Notes: a model not told the origin generated them from the sequence alone. Positions 1 to 6,110 are shown, numbered from the stretch's first letter. The stretch: 8,557 bases of DNA from CAKVOD01 sp964489405 (GCA_964489405.1 CAZAYL010000036.1:1-8557); one strand, 5' to 3'. A program made the numbers and translations.

Positions 1-102
1 GTCTGCTTATACGGACACGCCCATACCTTGACAACGTAGCAATCTCCCGGAAGGGGTCGCGGTTAGTTATGGGCGAATGTACACTTTGACAGCGCTAGCC
101 AC
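1..102. other. Non-coding GC-rich segment with predicted hairpins
   Basis: I see no convincing gene here. The segment can fold. An 8-bp stem pairs CGCCCATA (18-25) with TATGGGCG (68-75), and inside it CCC (46-48) pairs with GGG (53-55) around a GGAA tetraloop. The stretch from 29 to 45, read on the minus strand, resembles the GATTCC-type motif of the downstream repeat, so this may be another member of the same mosaic of palindromic repeats. It has no counterpart next to copy B, whose homology begins only at the CTGTAGCGA motif. It lacks the T-loop signature of a tRNA. The left edge of the window cuts it, so its true extent is unknown. Confidence 0.4.
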
Positions 103-386
103 CTGTAGCGACGGGGCTATCCCCGTTGCTGGCGCGGGGCGGGCTTGTGGGCGCGATACCGCACGCGGGGCACGCGGTTCGCGAGATTCCTACGCTTCAT
201 CAAACCCCACGTTGCGGGTTTGATTTTCGCTCTGAATGACCCAAAGAGAGTACTAGCAACTACTTTAATAATAAGGAATTTGATTTTATTTTATCATAGT
301 GGTACTCATTACTTGCTTCATCAACGCTGAATGGCTCAAAGTATGTATTTATAACTACTTTAATAATAAGGATTTATTTTAATATA
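103..386. repeat. Dispersed structured repeat, copy A
   Basis: This is a non-coding repeat with a second copy in the same orientation at 6111-6540. It starts at CTGTAGCGA and has three parts. The first is a GC-rich head with a 10-bp hairpin (107-116 with 121-130, one G-U pair, CTAT loop). The second is the core (148-244), identical to 6212-6308. The third is about one and a half diverged tail units beginning at CTGAATGAC (232) and CTGAATGGC (327), each carrying an ACTTTAATAATAAGGA motif. GC is high up to about 230 and low afterwards. A 61-codon frame crosses it, but that frame hits a stop just after the core in copy B, so coding is unlikely. The family is not one I can name. Confidence 0.8.
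148..244. repeat. 97-bp core of the repeat (copy A), two hairpins
   Basis: Every base matches 6212-6308, at an offset of 6064 bp. Hairpin 1 pairs CGCGATACCGC (152-162) with GCGGTTCGCG (174-183), giving 10 pairs with one bulged T. Hairpin 2 pairs ATCAAACCC (199-207) with GGGTTTGAT (216-224), with an outer ATTC/GAAT closure (186-189 with 234-237). The outer part, GATTCC followed by CTGAATGAC, gives it the look of a REP- or MITE-like palindromic element. No transposase is visible nearby. Confidence 0.85.
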
Positions 387-435
387 AAAAGAGCCACAAC
401 CCAATGCAATGGGTTGTGCTGGGACTCTTTTTTTT
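386..435. terminator. Intrinsic terminator-like hairpin, possibly bidirectional
   Basis: CACAACCCA (395-403) pairs perfectly with TGGGTTGTG (410-418) around a 6-nt loop. Beyond an asymmetric internal loop, AAAAAGAG (386-393) pairs with CTCTTTTT (425-432). On the plus strand the hairpin runs into eight Ts (428-435). On the minus strand it is followed by five Ts. The left arm begins where repeat copy A ends. No gene in the window clearly uses it on the plus strand. On the minus strand it would be a second stop behind the dnaJ terminator. Confidence 0.7.
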
Positions 436-530
436 AAATATTGTTTTATTTTTTGTCATTATGTCATTATGTTTTGTGTGTTAATTTATTGTACCACATT
501 CCCTTCGCTCGCAATGACATAGAGCCTTAT
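436..530. other. AT-rich intergenic stretch with a short repeat remnant
   Basis: I see no gene. There is a short direct repeat of GTCATTAT (two copies between about 457 and 472). At about 497-520 the sequence CATTCCCTTCGCTCGCAATGACAT contains TTCGCTC and AATGAC, like the end of the repeat core in copies A and B. It looks like a small degraded relative of that palindromic family. Confidence 0.35.
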
Positions 531-565
531 AAAAAAACCTTGATGAAACAATTGCTTCATCAAGG
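531..565 (-). terminator. Rho-independent terminator of the hrcA-dnaJ operon
   Basis: CCTTGATGAA (538-547) and TTCATCAAGG (556-565) form a perfect 10-bp stem with an 8-nt loop. Read on the minus strand the stem is followed directly by seven Ts (531-537). The plus-strand side has no T tract, so it acts in one direction. It lies about 130 nt past the dnaJ stop codon and is the natural end of the four-gene transcript. Confidence 0.88.
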
Positions 566-579
566 AAAAAGTCTATAAC

Positions 580-640
580 AATAATTACAAAACATTTTAT
601 ATGTTTTCTGGGTATAAAAATATAAACATTTGTAATTGTT
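580..640. repeat. AT-rich imperfect inverted repeat in the dnaJ 3' untranslated region
   Basis: AATAATTACAAA (580-591) pairs with TTTGTAATTGTT (629-640), with one G-U pair. After a small internal loop, TTTATAT (596-602) pairs with ATATAAA (620-626). It lies between the dnaJ stop and the terminator, so it would be transcribed as a long weak hairpin in the mRNA tail. It could affect mRNA stability or be a decayed mobile remnant. In sequence this AT-rich, such a palindrome may also be chance. Confidence 0.4.
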
Positions 641-691
641 TATTAAAATTAAAAGGAGTTTTAAAAAAATGAAATAAATTACGATGACACA

Positions 692-1834
692 TTATAGACT
701 TTTTACTTTGTCAAGATACTTGCGGTATTCTTCATACTGTGAATCTTTGACATTCGCGTCGAGGGTTTTTACTGCTTCCTTGGTCTTTTTGTCGAGATTT
801 TTGGGTAATTCCACGCGGATGGTAACAATGAGATCCCCGCGGGTATTTTTTCTTAAAACGGGCACACCTTTACCCTTTAATCTCAAGACTGCTCCAGTTT
901 GAGTTAGTTCTGGAATAGTTAGCTCTAGTTTTCCTTCTAGGGACGGCACGAGAACTTTTCCCCCGAGAATACTTGTCGTAAATGGAATAGGTATTTCTAC
1001 GCGCAAATCATTGCCGTCGCGCGTCAAAATTGGGTGTTTTTCGACGCGGACTCGAAGCAAAAGGTCTCCATCGTATCCGCCATTTCTTCCGCAATTTCCT
1101 TCCCCACGCAATGTCAAAATTTGGTCGTTGTCTATTCCCGCTGGCACAGTAACTTTGATTGTTCGAATTTGCTTGAACACTCCTTTCCCGTTACATTCGG
1201 CACAGCGTTCTTTGATGATTTTGCCTTTGCCACCACAAGCGTCGCAAACGCCTGCTGTTTCCATCATCCCAAAAATAGTTTTTTGAGTATAGCGCACGTG
1301 CCCACGCCCACCACACTTTGAACAAGTTTGGAATTCAGTCCCGTTTTTCGCTCCTGTTCCTTTACATTTGACACAGCTCTCTTCGCGATTAATTTTGACT
1401 TCTTTGACACACCCAAAGCACGCTTCTTTGAATGTCAAATTAATAACTCCACTTACATCCTGCCCATCTCTAGCTTGGCTTTGTGCGCTCGTGCTACTTC
1501 TAGCACCACCACCGCCAAAGCCACCAAATAAGTCGCTAAAAATGTCCCCAAAACCGCCAAAGTTGGCACTAAATCCGCCTTGCCCGAATCCCCCTGCACC
1601 GCCACTAAATTGTGGGCCGTCTGCAGAGCCATAAGTGTCATAATTTTTACGTTTTGTTTCATCTCCGAGCACGCTATATGCTTCGTTGACTTCCTTAAAT
1701 TTCTCAGCCGCTACTTCGGGGTTGTCTTTATTCAAGTCAGGATGATATTGTTTTGCTTTCTTTCTATATGCTGATTTAATTTCGTCGGCGGTTGCATTTT
1801 TGCTGACGCCGAGAACATCATAAAAGTCTGCCAT
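692..1834 (-). CDS. dnaJ: Chaperone protein DnaJ (Hsp40)
   Basis: This is the cytoplasmic co-chaperone that brings unfolded substrates to DnaK and stimulates its ATPase. The 380-residue protein is full length, type I. The J domain (about 1-70) has the catalytic HPD at 31-33. The Gly/Phe linker spans about 73-112. The zinc-binding domain has all four CxxCxGxG motifs, with cysteines at 154/157, 171/174, 197/200 and 211/214. Substrate-binding beta domains and a short dimerisation tail follow. The start is ATG, with a GAGG-type ribosome site (within 1841-1849) about 7-8 nt upstream. It is the last gene of the operon, 88 nt after dnaK, and ends at TAA before the terminator at 531-565. One oddity is an extra cysteine pair (C139, C142, as CFGC) just before the zinc domain. 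The assignment is certain. Confidence 0.98.
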   Translation of the reverse strand: MADFYDVLGVSKNATADEIKSAYRKKAKQYHPDLNKDNPEVAAEKFKEVNEAYSVLGDETKRKNYDTYGSADGPQFSGGAGGFGQGGFSANFGGFGDIFSDLFGGFGGGGARSSTSAQSQARDGQDVSGVINLTFKEACFGCVKEVKINREESCVKCKGTGAKNGTEFQTCSKCGGRGHVRYTQKTIFGMMETAGVCDACGGKGKIIKERCAECNGKGVFKQIRTIKVTVPAGIDNDQILTLRGEGNCGRNGGYDGDLLLRVRVEKHPILTRDGNDLRVEIPIPFTTSILGGKVLVPSLEGKLELTIPELTQTGAVLRLKGKGVPVLRKNTRGDLIVTIRVELPKNLDKKTKEAVKTLDANVKDSQYEEYRKYLDKVKSL

Positions 1835-1922
1835 AATTGTTTCCTCTTTCTATGTTTTGTTTGTGTAATTAATATTGATTTATTCAATTTACATTTTACT
1901 ACACGCACTCAACTAGTAACAA

Positions 1923-3779
1923 TTATTTGTTGTCGTTGTTATCTCCGTCAGTTTGCTTGTAGTCTTTTTCGTCGACAATGATTTCGTCATCATTCTTATT
2001 TTCGCTTGAGCTATCGCTTGCTTGTTCGCCTTGTGTAGCTGATGCTTGAGCATAGAGTTTTGAAACAACATCACCGCTTTCTTTTGAAAGTTCGTCCATT
2101 GCTTTGCGAACGTCGTCAGTATTTTCAGATTTCATTCCCTCTTTTGCTTTGTCGATAGCATCTTGCAATTTCTTTTTGTCTTCTTCGCTAACTTTGTCGC
2201 CATTTTCGCGGAGCAATTTTTCAATAGCCAAAATCATACCGTCGCATTGGTTTCGAACTTCGACAAGTTCTTTGCGTTTCTTGTCTTGTTCGGCGTATTC
2301 TTCCGCTTCTTTGACTGCTTTATTAATATCTTCATCTTTTAAGTTAGAAGATGCAGTGATTGTGATATTTTGTTCTTTGTTCGTGCCAAGGTCTTTTGCT
2401 GAAACGTGCACAATACCATTTGCGTCGATATCAAATGTAACTTCAATTTGAGGTACGCCACGTGGTGCTGGTGGTATGTCGTTCAAACTAAATCTTCCAA
2501 GTGTTTTGTTGTCCGATGCAAATTCGCGTTCGCCTTGCAATACGTGAATGTCAACCCCTGGTTGGTTGTCAACTGCAGTCGAGAAAACTTGTGATTTCTT
2601 TGTTGGAATTGTTGTGTTTCTCTCAATCAATTTCGTGAACACTCCGCCCAATGTTTCAATGCCAAGTGAAAGTGGGGTTACATCCAAGAGCAACACATCT
2701 TTGACGTCTCCGCCAAGCACTCCCCCTTGAATTGCTGCACCGATAGCGACGCATTCGTCTGGGTTGATGCCCTTGAATGGGTCTCTTCCAATCAAATTCT
2801 TGACTGCTTCAACTACTGCAGGAACACGCGTTGACCCACCAACAAGAATAATTTTGTCAACTTCATTTAATTGCAAACCTGCATCTTTGATCGCGTCTTT
2901 TGTCAATCGGATTGTTTCTTGAATATAGTCTGAAATCAAATCTTCAAATTTTGCACGAGTCAATTCATATTCTAGGTGTTTTGGACCCGTTGCGTCCGCT
3001 GTGATATATGGCAAACTGATTGTGGTTTTTTGTGCTCCAGACAAGTCAATTTTTGCTTTCTCGGCACTTTCTTTCAATCTTTGAAGAGCTGTTCTATCTT
3101 TTGACAAATCAATGCCATTTTTATCCTTGAAATCTTTGACTAGCAAATCAATAATTTTGTTGTCAAAGTCATCTCCGCCAAGACGGTTGTTTCCTTTTGT
3201 TGCCAAAACTTCAAACACGCCGTCCCCGATTTCCATAATTGATACATCGAATGTACCACCGCCAAGGTCATAGACGCAAATTTTTTGGTTCTTATTCTCT
3301 CCCTTGTCAAGTCCGTATGAAAGAGCGGCGGCGGTTGGCTCGTTGATAATTCTCTTAACATCGAGTCCTGCAATCTTACCTGCATCTTTTGTTGCTTGAC
3401 GTTGTGCGTCGGTAAAGTAGGCTGGAACAGTGATGACTGCTTCAGTGACTTTTTGTCCTAGATAACTTTCAGCATCTGCTTTCAACTTGCTAAGAATCAT
3501 TGCTGAAATTTCTTGTGGACTATATTGTTTGTCGTCAATTTTGACTTTGTGGTCTGTCCCCATTTCACGTTTGATTGATGAAATTGTGTGTTCTGGGTTT
3601 GCGACGGCTTGGCGTTTTGCCATTTGCCCTACAAGGCGTTCGCCGTCCTTTGTGAACGCGACAACTGACGGGGTTGTGCGCGCTCCTTCAGAGTTAGCAA
3701 TTACGGTTGGTTCTCCACCCTCCATAACTGCTACACATGAGTTGGTTGTTCCTAAATCGATTCCTATAATTTTTGACAT
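1923..3779 (-). CDS. dnaK: Chaperone protein DnaK (Hsp70)
   Basis: This is the ATP-dependent Hsp70 chaperone that binds exposed hydrophobic segments, cycling with DnaJ and GrpE. The protein has 618 residues. The ATPase domain shows phosphate loop 1 (IGIDLGTTNS, 5-14), phosphate loop 2 (DLGGGTFDVS, 171-180) and the adenosine motif (ILVGGSTRVP, 311-320). The linker VLLLDVTPLSLGIETLGG (362-379) leads into the substrate-binding beta domain, the helical lid, and a disordered acidic tail from about 580. After residue 70 the sequence runs SIKREMGTDHKVKIDDKQYSP, the compact Gram-positive form lacking the roughly 24-residue segment of proteobacterial DnaK. A perfect AAGGAGGT site (3784-3791) lies 4 nt before the ATG, implying strong translation. 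The gene is 102 nt downstream of grpE. The tail reads DDEIIVDEKDYK, not a canonical EEVD-like end. The assignment is certain. Confidence 0.99.
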   Translation of the reverse strand: MSKIIGIDLGTTNSCVAVMEGGEPTVIANSEGARTTPSVVAFTKDGERLVGQMAKRQAVANPEHTISSIKREMGTDHKVKIDDKQYSPQEISAMILSKLKADAESYLGQKVTEAVITVPAYFTDAQRQATKDAGKIAGLDVKRIINEPTAAALSYGLDKGENKNQKICVYDLGGGTFDVSIMEIGDGVFEVLATKGNNRLGGDDFDNKIIDLLVKDFKDKNGIDLSKDRTALQRLKESAEKAKIDLSGAQKTTISLPYITADATGPKHLEYELTRAKFEDLISDYIQETIRLTKDAIKDAGLQLNEVDKIILVGGSTRVPAVVEAVKNLIGRDPFKGINPDECVAIGAAIQGGVLGGDVKDVLLLDVTPLSLGIETLGGVFTKLIERNTTIPTKKSQVFSTAVDNQPGVDIHVLQGEREFASDNKTLGRFSLNDIPPAPRGVPQIEVTFDIDANGIVHVSAKDLGTNKEQNITITASSNLKDEDINKAVKEAEEYAEQDKKRKELVEVRNQCDGMILAIEKLLRENGDKVSEEDKKKLQDAIDKAKEGMKSENTDDVRKAMDELSKESGDVVSKLYAQASATQGEQASDSSSENKNDDEIIVDEKDYKQTDGDNNDNK

Positions 3780-3830
3780 AATTACCTCCTTGTGTTTGGC
3801 GTCAATTCAAAACTTTCGCCATACATCTAT

Positions 3831-3836
3831 ATTATA
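3831..3836 (-). promoter_or_regulatory. Possible internal -10 element upstream of dnaK
   Basis: The 102-nt grpE-dnaK gap is AT-rich and contains a perfect TATAAT on the minus strand, about 50 nt before the dnaK ATG. No good TTGACA lies at 16-18 nt; the best nearby match, TTAACA, is only 14 nt away. There is no CIRCE here. A weak extra promoter raising dnaK/dnaJ output relative to hrcA is possible, but chance is a fair explanation in such AT-rich DNA. Confidence 0.25.
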
Positions 3837-3881
3837 GTTTATTTATATTTTGTTAAAATTTTTGTTAAATTAGTGTGCAAA

Positions 3882-4751
3882 TTACTTTGCTATTTTGACG
3901 ACTGAGTGTTTAATTACTTTGCCGTCTAGAATATACCCCGTTTCGATTTCTTCAATAATTGTTCCGCTCGGTTGGTCGCATTCTTCGCTGATGACTACAT
4001 CGTGAAATTCGGGGTCATAATGCGCGCCAACGCATTTAATTGGTTCAATTTTAAGGTCTGCAAAGGCTTTTTCAAACATTTTTCGTATCAACATTAGCCC
4101 TTGTTTACTATTTTCGTCCTGCATATACTGCATTGCGCGGTCAACAACATCAAGCGACGGCAAAAATTCAATTATTGCTTGTTTCATTCCGTCATTTTTT
4201 GCTTGTTTGATTGCCTCGACGTTGCGACGACGATAATTGTCGAAATCTGCTTGAACTTGGCGGGCAAGATTTAAATATTCGTCCGCGAGATTCTTTTCAC
4301 TTTGACACGCATTTTGCGGTGCATTGTCGTGATGACATCCGCAATTGCAGTGTTCTTTAGGGGGGACAGACCCATTTTGGTTATGGTGCTTGTGATGATG
4401 ATTGTGATGTCCGCACCCACAATTACATTTGTGGTCATCGTCGCCATTATCATCATTTCCCCCGCTTGTTGATTGGGTTGGATTTTCACCTTTAGACGCT
4501 TGATTTGTTGAATTATCTAAACATTTGCTTGACTGGTCGACGCAACCACAGTCGCAATCTTTATCGCACATTGATGTAGCATTATCAACGCAACCGCAGT
4601 CGCAATCGTGATCGCACGCTGAAATTGAGTTATCGACACAGCCACAATCGCAGTCTTTGTCGCAAAGTCCTAGTTGGTTAAGCAATTTTTTGACAACTGC
4701 AAGTTTGATGACTACATCAATTGCCAAGTTTTGCTCTTTTAGTTTTGTCAT
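3882..4751 (-). CDS. grpE: Nucleotide exchange factor GrpE with a Cys/His-rich N-terminal extension
   Basis: GrpE releases ADP from DnaK and resets the chaperone cycle. The protein has 289 residues, against roughly 180-210 for most GrpEs. The C-terminal half is normal: a long coiled-coil helix (about 152-190, including DFDNYRRR), the four-helix dimer region (IIEFLPSLDVVDRAM), and the beta domain ending in HYDPEFHDVV, PSGTIIEEIETGYIL and HSVVKIAK. The N-terminal half is unusual. A leucine-rich helix (1-29) is followed by three 16-residue Cys repeats (30-77), an acidic Ser/Gly linker, then CNCGC, a His cluster (115-123) and a second CNCGC (135-139). I count 20 Cys and 12 His before residue 150. 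The frame is uninterrupted. The ATG at 4751 is preferred because AAGGAG lies 9 nt upstream; a longer frame to 4829 would overlap hrcA. The core assignment is certain. Metal binding by the extension is inferred. Confidence 0.96.
   Translation of the reverse strand: MTKLKEQNLAIDVVIKLAVVKKLLNQLGLCDKDCDCGCVDNSISACDHDCDCGCVDNATSMCDKDCDCGCVDQSSKCLDNSTNQASKGENPTQSTSGGNDDNGDDDHKCNCGCGHHNHHHKHHNQNGSVPPKEHCNCGCHHDNAPQNACQSEKNLADEYLNLARQVQADFDNYRRRNVEAIKQAKNDGMKQAIIEFLPSLDVVDRAMQYMQDENSKQGLMLIRKMFEKAFADLKIEPIKCVGAHYDPEFHDVVISEECDQPSGTIIEEIETGYILDGKVIKHSVVKIAK
4305..4433 (-). other. Region encoding the His cluster between two CNCGC motifs of GrpE
   Basis: Residues 107-149 read HKCNCGCGHH, then a His/Asn/Lys run to residue 124, a short Gly/Pro linker, HCNCGCHH (134-141) and a last Cys at 149. 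Two identical C-x-C-x-C motifs flanked by histidines suggest soft-metal coordination (Zn, Ni, Cu or similar). The His-run composition is comparable in style to known metal-storage tails. No defined Pfam-type fold is recognisable to me. Confidence 0.8.
4521..4664 (-). repeat. Three 48-bp coding repeats (16-residue CDxDCDCGCVD units) in grpE
   Basis: Residues 30-45, 46-61 and 62-77 are tandem units beginning CD(K/H)DCDCGCVD. Each has cysteines at unit positions 1, 5, 7 and 9. The following CLDNSTNQ looks like a decayed fourth unit end. At the DNA level, units 1 and 3 differ at six of the first eleven codons, all six synonymously. Units 1 and 2 differ at seven codons synonymously and one by replacement (K to H). 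The copies are therefore old, and their amino acids have been kept. Confidence 0.9.
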
Positions 4752-4760
4752 TATTATCAT

Positions 4761-4766
4761 CTCCTT
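4761..4766 (-). promoter_or_regulatory. Ribosome binding site that sets the grpE start
   Basis: AAGGAG on the minus strand abuts an ATG at 4760 with no spacer but is 9 nt from the ATG at 4751. Only the second spacing is workable, so the protein should start MTKLKEQ and not MIIMTKLKEQ. It also excludes the longer frame that begins inside hrcA. Confidence 0.75.
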
Positions 4767-4800
4767 AAATTGACTATATATAATAGATAGCACGACGCTA

Positions 4801-5874
4801 TTAATTATCTTCTTCCGTTGGCGAACCATAGTCTAATAGATCCGCTTTATTAAATTCATCAACAATAAATTTTAGCGCGCTAGAAATTTTTGCATAATCC
4901 ATACGTTTCGGGCCAATTATGCCAACGCTGGCGATGTTTTCGCCGTTGATTTTGCAATGTGCCTTTGCTATCGTGCAGTCAGACAATTTCTCATTGCAAA
5001 TTTCGTCGCCGATTTTGAACTCAACTTCAGTGCTTGCGCTATCGTCATCGATTACGTCTTTCAATCTTTCTTTGTCTTCAAGGAATTCTAGGACGTCTTT
5101 GACTTTCTCGACGTTGTCGTACTCGGGATTTTTGAGTAGTTTGGTTGCGCCTTTGCTGTATATATTGCTTGATTGCGCATATCTTTTTGTAAGGTCGACG
5201 AGTGAATTGAGCACCATTTCAAAAAACACTGCATATTCGTTAAGTTCCTGCAAAATTTCTTTATGCTTTGTACGGATATTTTCCGCCATTGCACCGATTG
5301 ACATACCCTTGAATTTGTTGGTCAACACTTTGCTTGCGTCTATGCAACTTTGCTCATCGATGACTTGCTCGGTATCAAGAGTGTTATTAAGTAAGCCGTG
5401 CGATGTTTCAATAAGCATCAACGCTTGACAGGTCATTAGCGGGATGATTTTGATGTTCAAAATCTCGAGCTTTTCGACTCCGCCAAATGAAACAATTGTT
5501 GGATAGTCGGTAACTTCACTGATTTTGTCGGCGACGACTTTAAGTAATTCGCTCAAATTCATTGTTCTGCGCTCAAAAACGCTTTTGATTTTCATTAGTC
5601 CGTCAAGGTCAATTTTGCAATTATTTTGTAGCGCGTTGACAAAGTAGCGATATCCCTTTGTCGTGGGGACACGTCCGCTAGACGTGTGCAACTGCTTGAG
5701 ATACCCCATTTGCTCGAGTGCGCTCAATTCATTGCGGAGAGTCGCACTTGACAACTGTGAATCGGTTTTGCTAACCATTGCCCCGCTTGTAATCGGGCTG
5801 GCGGATTCAATGTATTCCTCAACCGCTTGATACAAAATTTGTTGCTTGCGCGGACTCAAATCTTGGTCAATCAT
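4801..5874 (-). CDS. hrcA: Heat-inducible transcription repressor HrcA
   Basis: HrcA is the repressor of class I heat-shock genes. It binds CIRCE as a dimer and is kept active by chaperonin, so misfolded protein relieves repression. The 357-residue length is close to the family norm of about 340-350. The N-terminal winged helix (about 5-80) includes the recognition region SSATLRNELSALEQMGYL (42-59) and the diagnostic HTSSGRVPTTKGYRYFV (63-79). A GAF-like middle domain follows, and the C-terminal signature VGIIGPKRMDYAKI is near the end. Its own promoter overlaps a perfect CIRCE, so it regulates itself and the three genes behind it. The start ATG has AAGGTG (5879-5884) 4 nt upstream. It ends 49 nt before grpE. 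Nothing in the protein appears broken. The assignment is certain. Confidence 0.98.
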   Translation of the reverse strand: MIDQDLSPRKQQILYQAVEEYIESASPITSGAMVSKTDSQLSSATLRNELSALEQMGYLKQLHTSSGRVPTTKGYRYFVNALQNNCKIDLDGLMKIKSVFERRTMNLSELLKVVADKISEVTDYPTIVSFGGVEKLEILNIKIIPLMTCQALMLIETSHGLLNNTLDTEQVIDEQSCIDASKVLTNKFKGMSIGAMAENIRTKHKEILQELNEYAVFFEMVLNSLVDLTKRYAQSSNIYSKGATKLLKNPEYDNVEKVKDVLEFLEDKERLKDVIDDDSASTEVEFKIGDEICNEKLSDCTIAKAHCKINGENIASVGIIGPKRMDYAKISSALKFIVDEFNKADLLDYGSPTEEDN

Positions 5875-5892
5875 AATGCACCTTATTTATTT

Positions 5893-5923
5893 TCGACTTT
5901 TTGAGTCGACTTTAGCAGTCGAC
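5893..5923 (-). repeat. Three 13-nt GTCGA repeats in the hrcA leader, alternative hairpins
   Basis: On the minus strand GTCGA recurs with an exact 13-nt period (plus-strand positions 5918-5923, 5905-5910, 5893-5897). Unit 2 can pair with unit 1 (GTCGAC/GTCGAC, 7-nt loop) or with unit 3 (TCGACT/AGTCGA, 5-nt loop), but not both. The second hairpin ends 8 nt before the hrcA ribosome site. This could tune hrcA translation or transcript stability, but 6-bp stems are weak. Confidence 0.5.
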
Positions 5924-5935
5924 GTGTTTGTATTG

Positions 5936-5962
5936 TTAGCACTCTCAATCTTTGAGTGCTAA
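5936..5962 (-). promoter_or_regulatory. CIRCE operator (HrcA binding site)
   Basis: TTAGCACTC (5936-5944), a 9-nt spacer and GAGTGCTAA (5954-5962) match the CIRCE consensus perfectly on both arms. It lies immediately downstream of the -10 box and covers the predicted transcription start (about 5960), so bound HrcA would block initiation of the whole hrcA-grpE-dnaK-dnaJ transcript. No second CIRCE is seen in the window. Confidence 0.99.
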
Positions 5963-5966
5963 CCGT

Positions 5967-5995
5967 ATTATACTCCTATTGTATGCGTTTGTCAA
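5967..5995 (-). promoter_or_regulatory. Sigma-A promoter of the heat-shock operon, full consensus
   Basis: On the minus strand TTGACA (5990-5995) and TATAAT (5967-5972) are separated by exactly 17 nt, a full-consensus vegetative promoter. Upstream (about 6010-6045) the minus strand carries several long A tracts that could act as an UP element. Such an intrinsically strong promoter fits control by repression only: HrcA holds it down at CIRCE, and release gives immediate high output. Confidence 0.95.
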
Positions 5996-6050
5996 CTAAA
6001 TATAACAACTTTTTTTGAAAAATTTTATTTTTTTTATTTTTTTTCGCAAA

Positions 6051-6083
6051 CAAAAAAGTACATAGCATTTTAACTATGTACTT
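6051..6083 (-). terminator. Intrinsic terminator upstream of the hrcA promoter
   Basis: AAGTACATAG (6056-6065) and CTATGTACTT (6074-6083) form a perfect 10-bp stem with an 8-nt loop. On the minus strand the stem runs into a T tract at 6052-6057. No other clear terminator follows the surface-protein gene, so this one probably stops its transcript after it passes through repeat copy B. It also insulates the CIRCE-controlled promoter. Confidence 0.82.
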
Positions 6084-6110
6084 AAATAATGCAGTGCCAC
6101 TCAATTAAAT

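Noticed and set aside
1..102. tRNA or rRNA fragment
   Set aside because: No cloverleaf, no T-loop consensus, and no rRNA motif I recognise.
145..330. 61-codon plus-strand frame over repeat copy A
   Set aside because: It lies in a repeat. In the identical core of copy B the same frame reaches a stop immediately after the core. It has no ribosome site and no recognisable domain.
651..677. AAAGGAG followed 10 nt later by ATG AAA TAA on the plus strand
   Set aside because: It looks like a translation start but encodes only two residues. It is probably chance in A-rich DNA or a gene remnant too short to support.
1868..1892. Weak palindrome in the dnaK-dnaJ gap as a terminator or attenuator
   Set aside because: The stem is only about 5 A-T-rich pairs with no T tract. 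It is not distinguishable from chance.
4752..4829. Longer GrpE start inside the end of hrcA
   Set aside because: It has no ribosome site at that start and would overlap hrcA. A good AAGGAG sits 9 nt before the ATG at 4751.
4919..5428. 169-codon plus-strand frame opposite hrcA
   Set aside because: It is antisense to a clear, full-length HrcA, with low-complexity Ser/Leu composition and no homology I recognise. It is a shadow frame.
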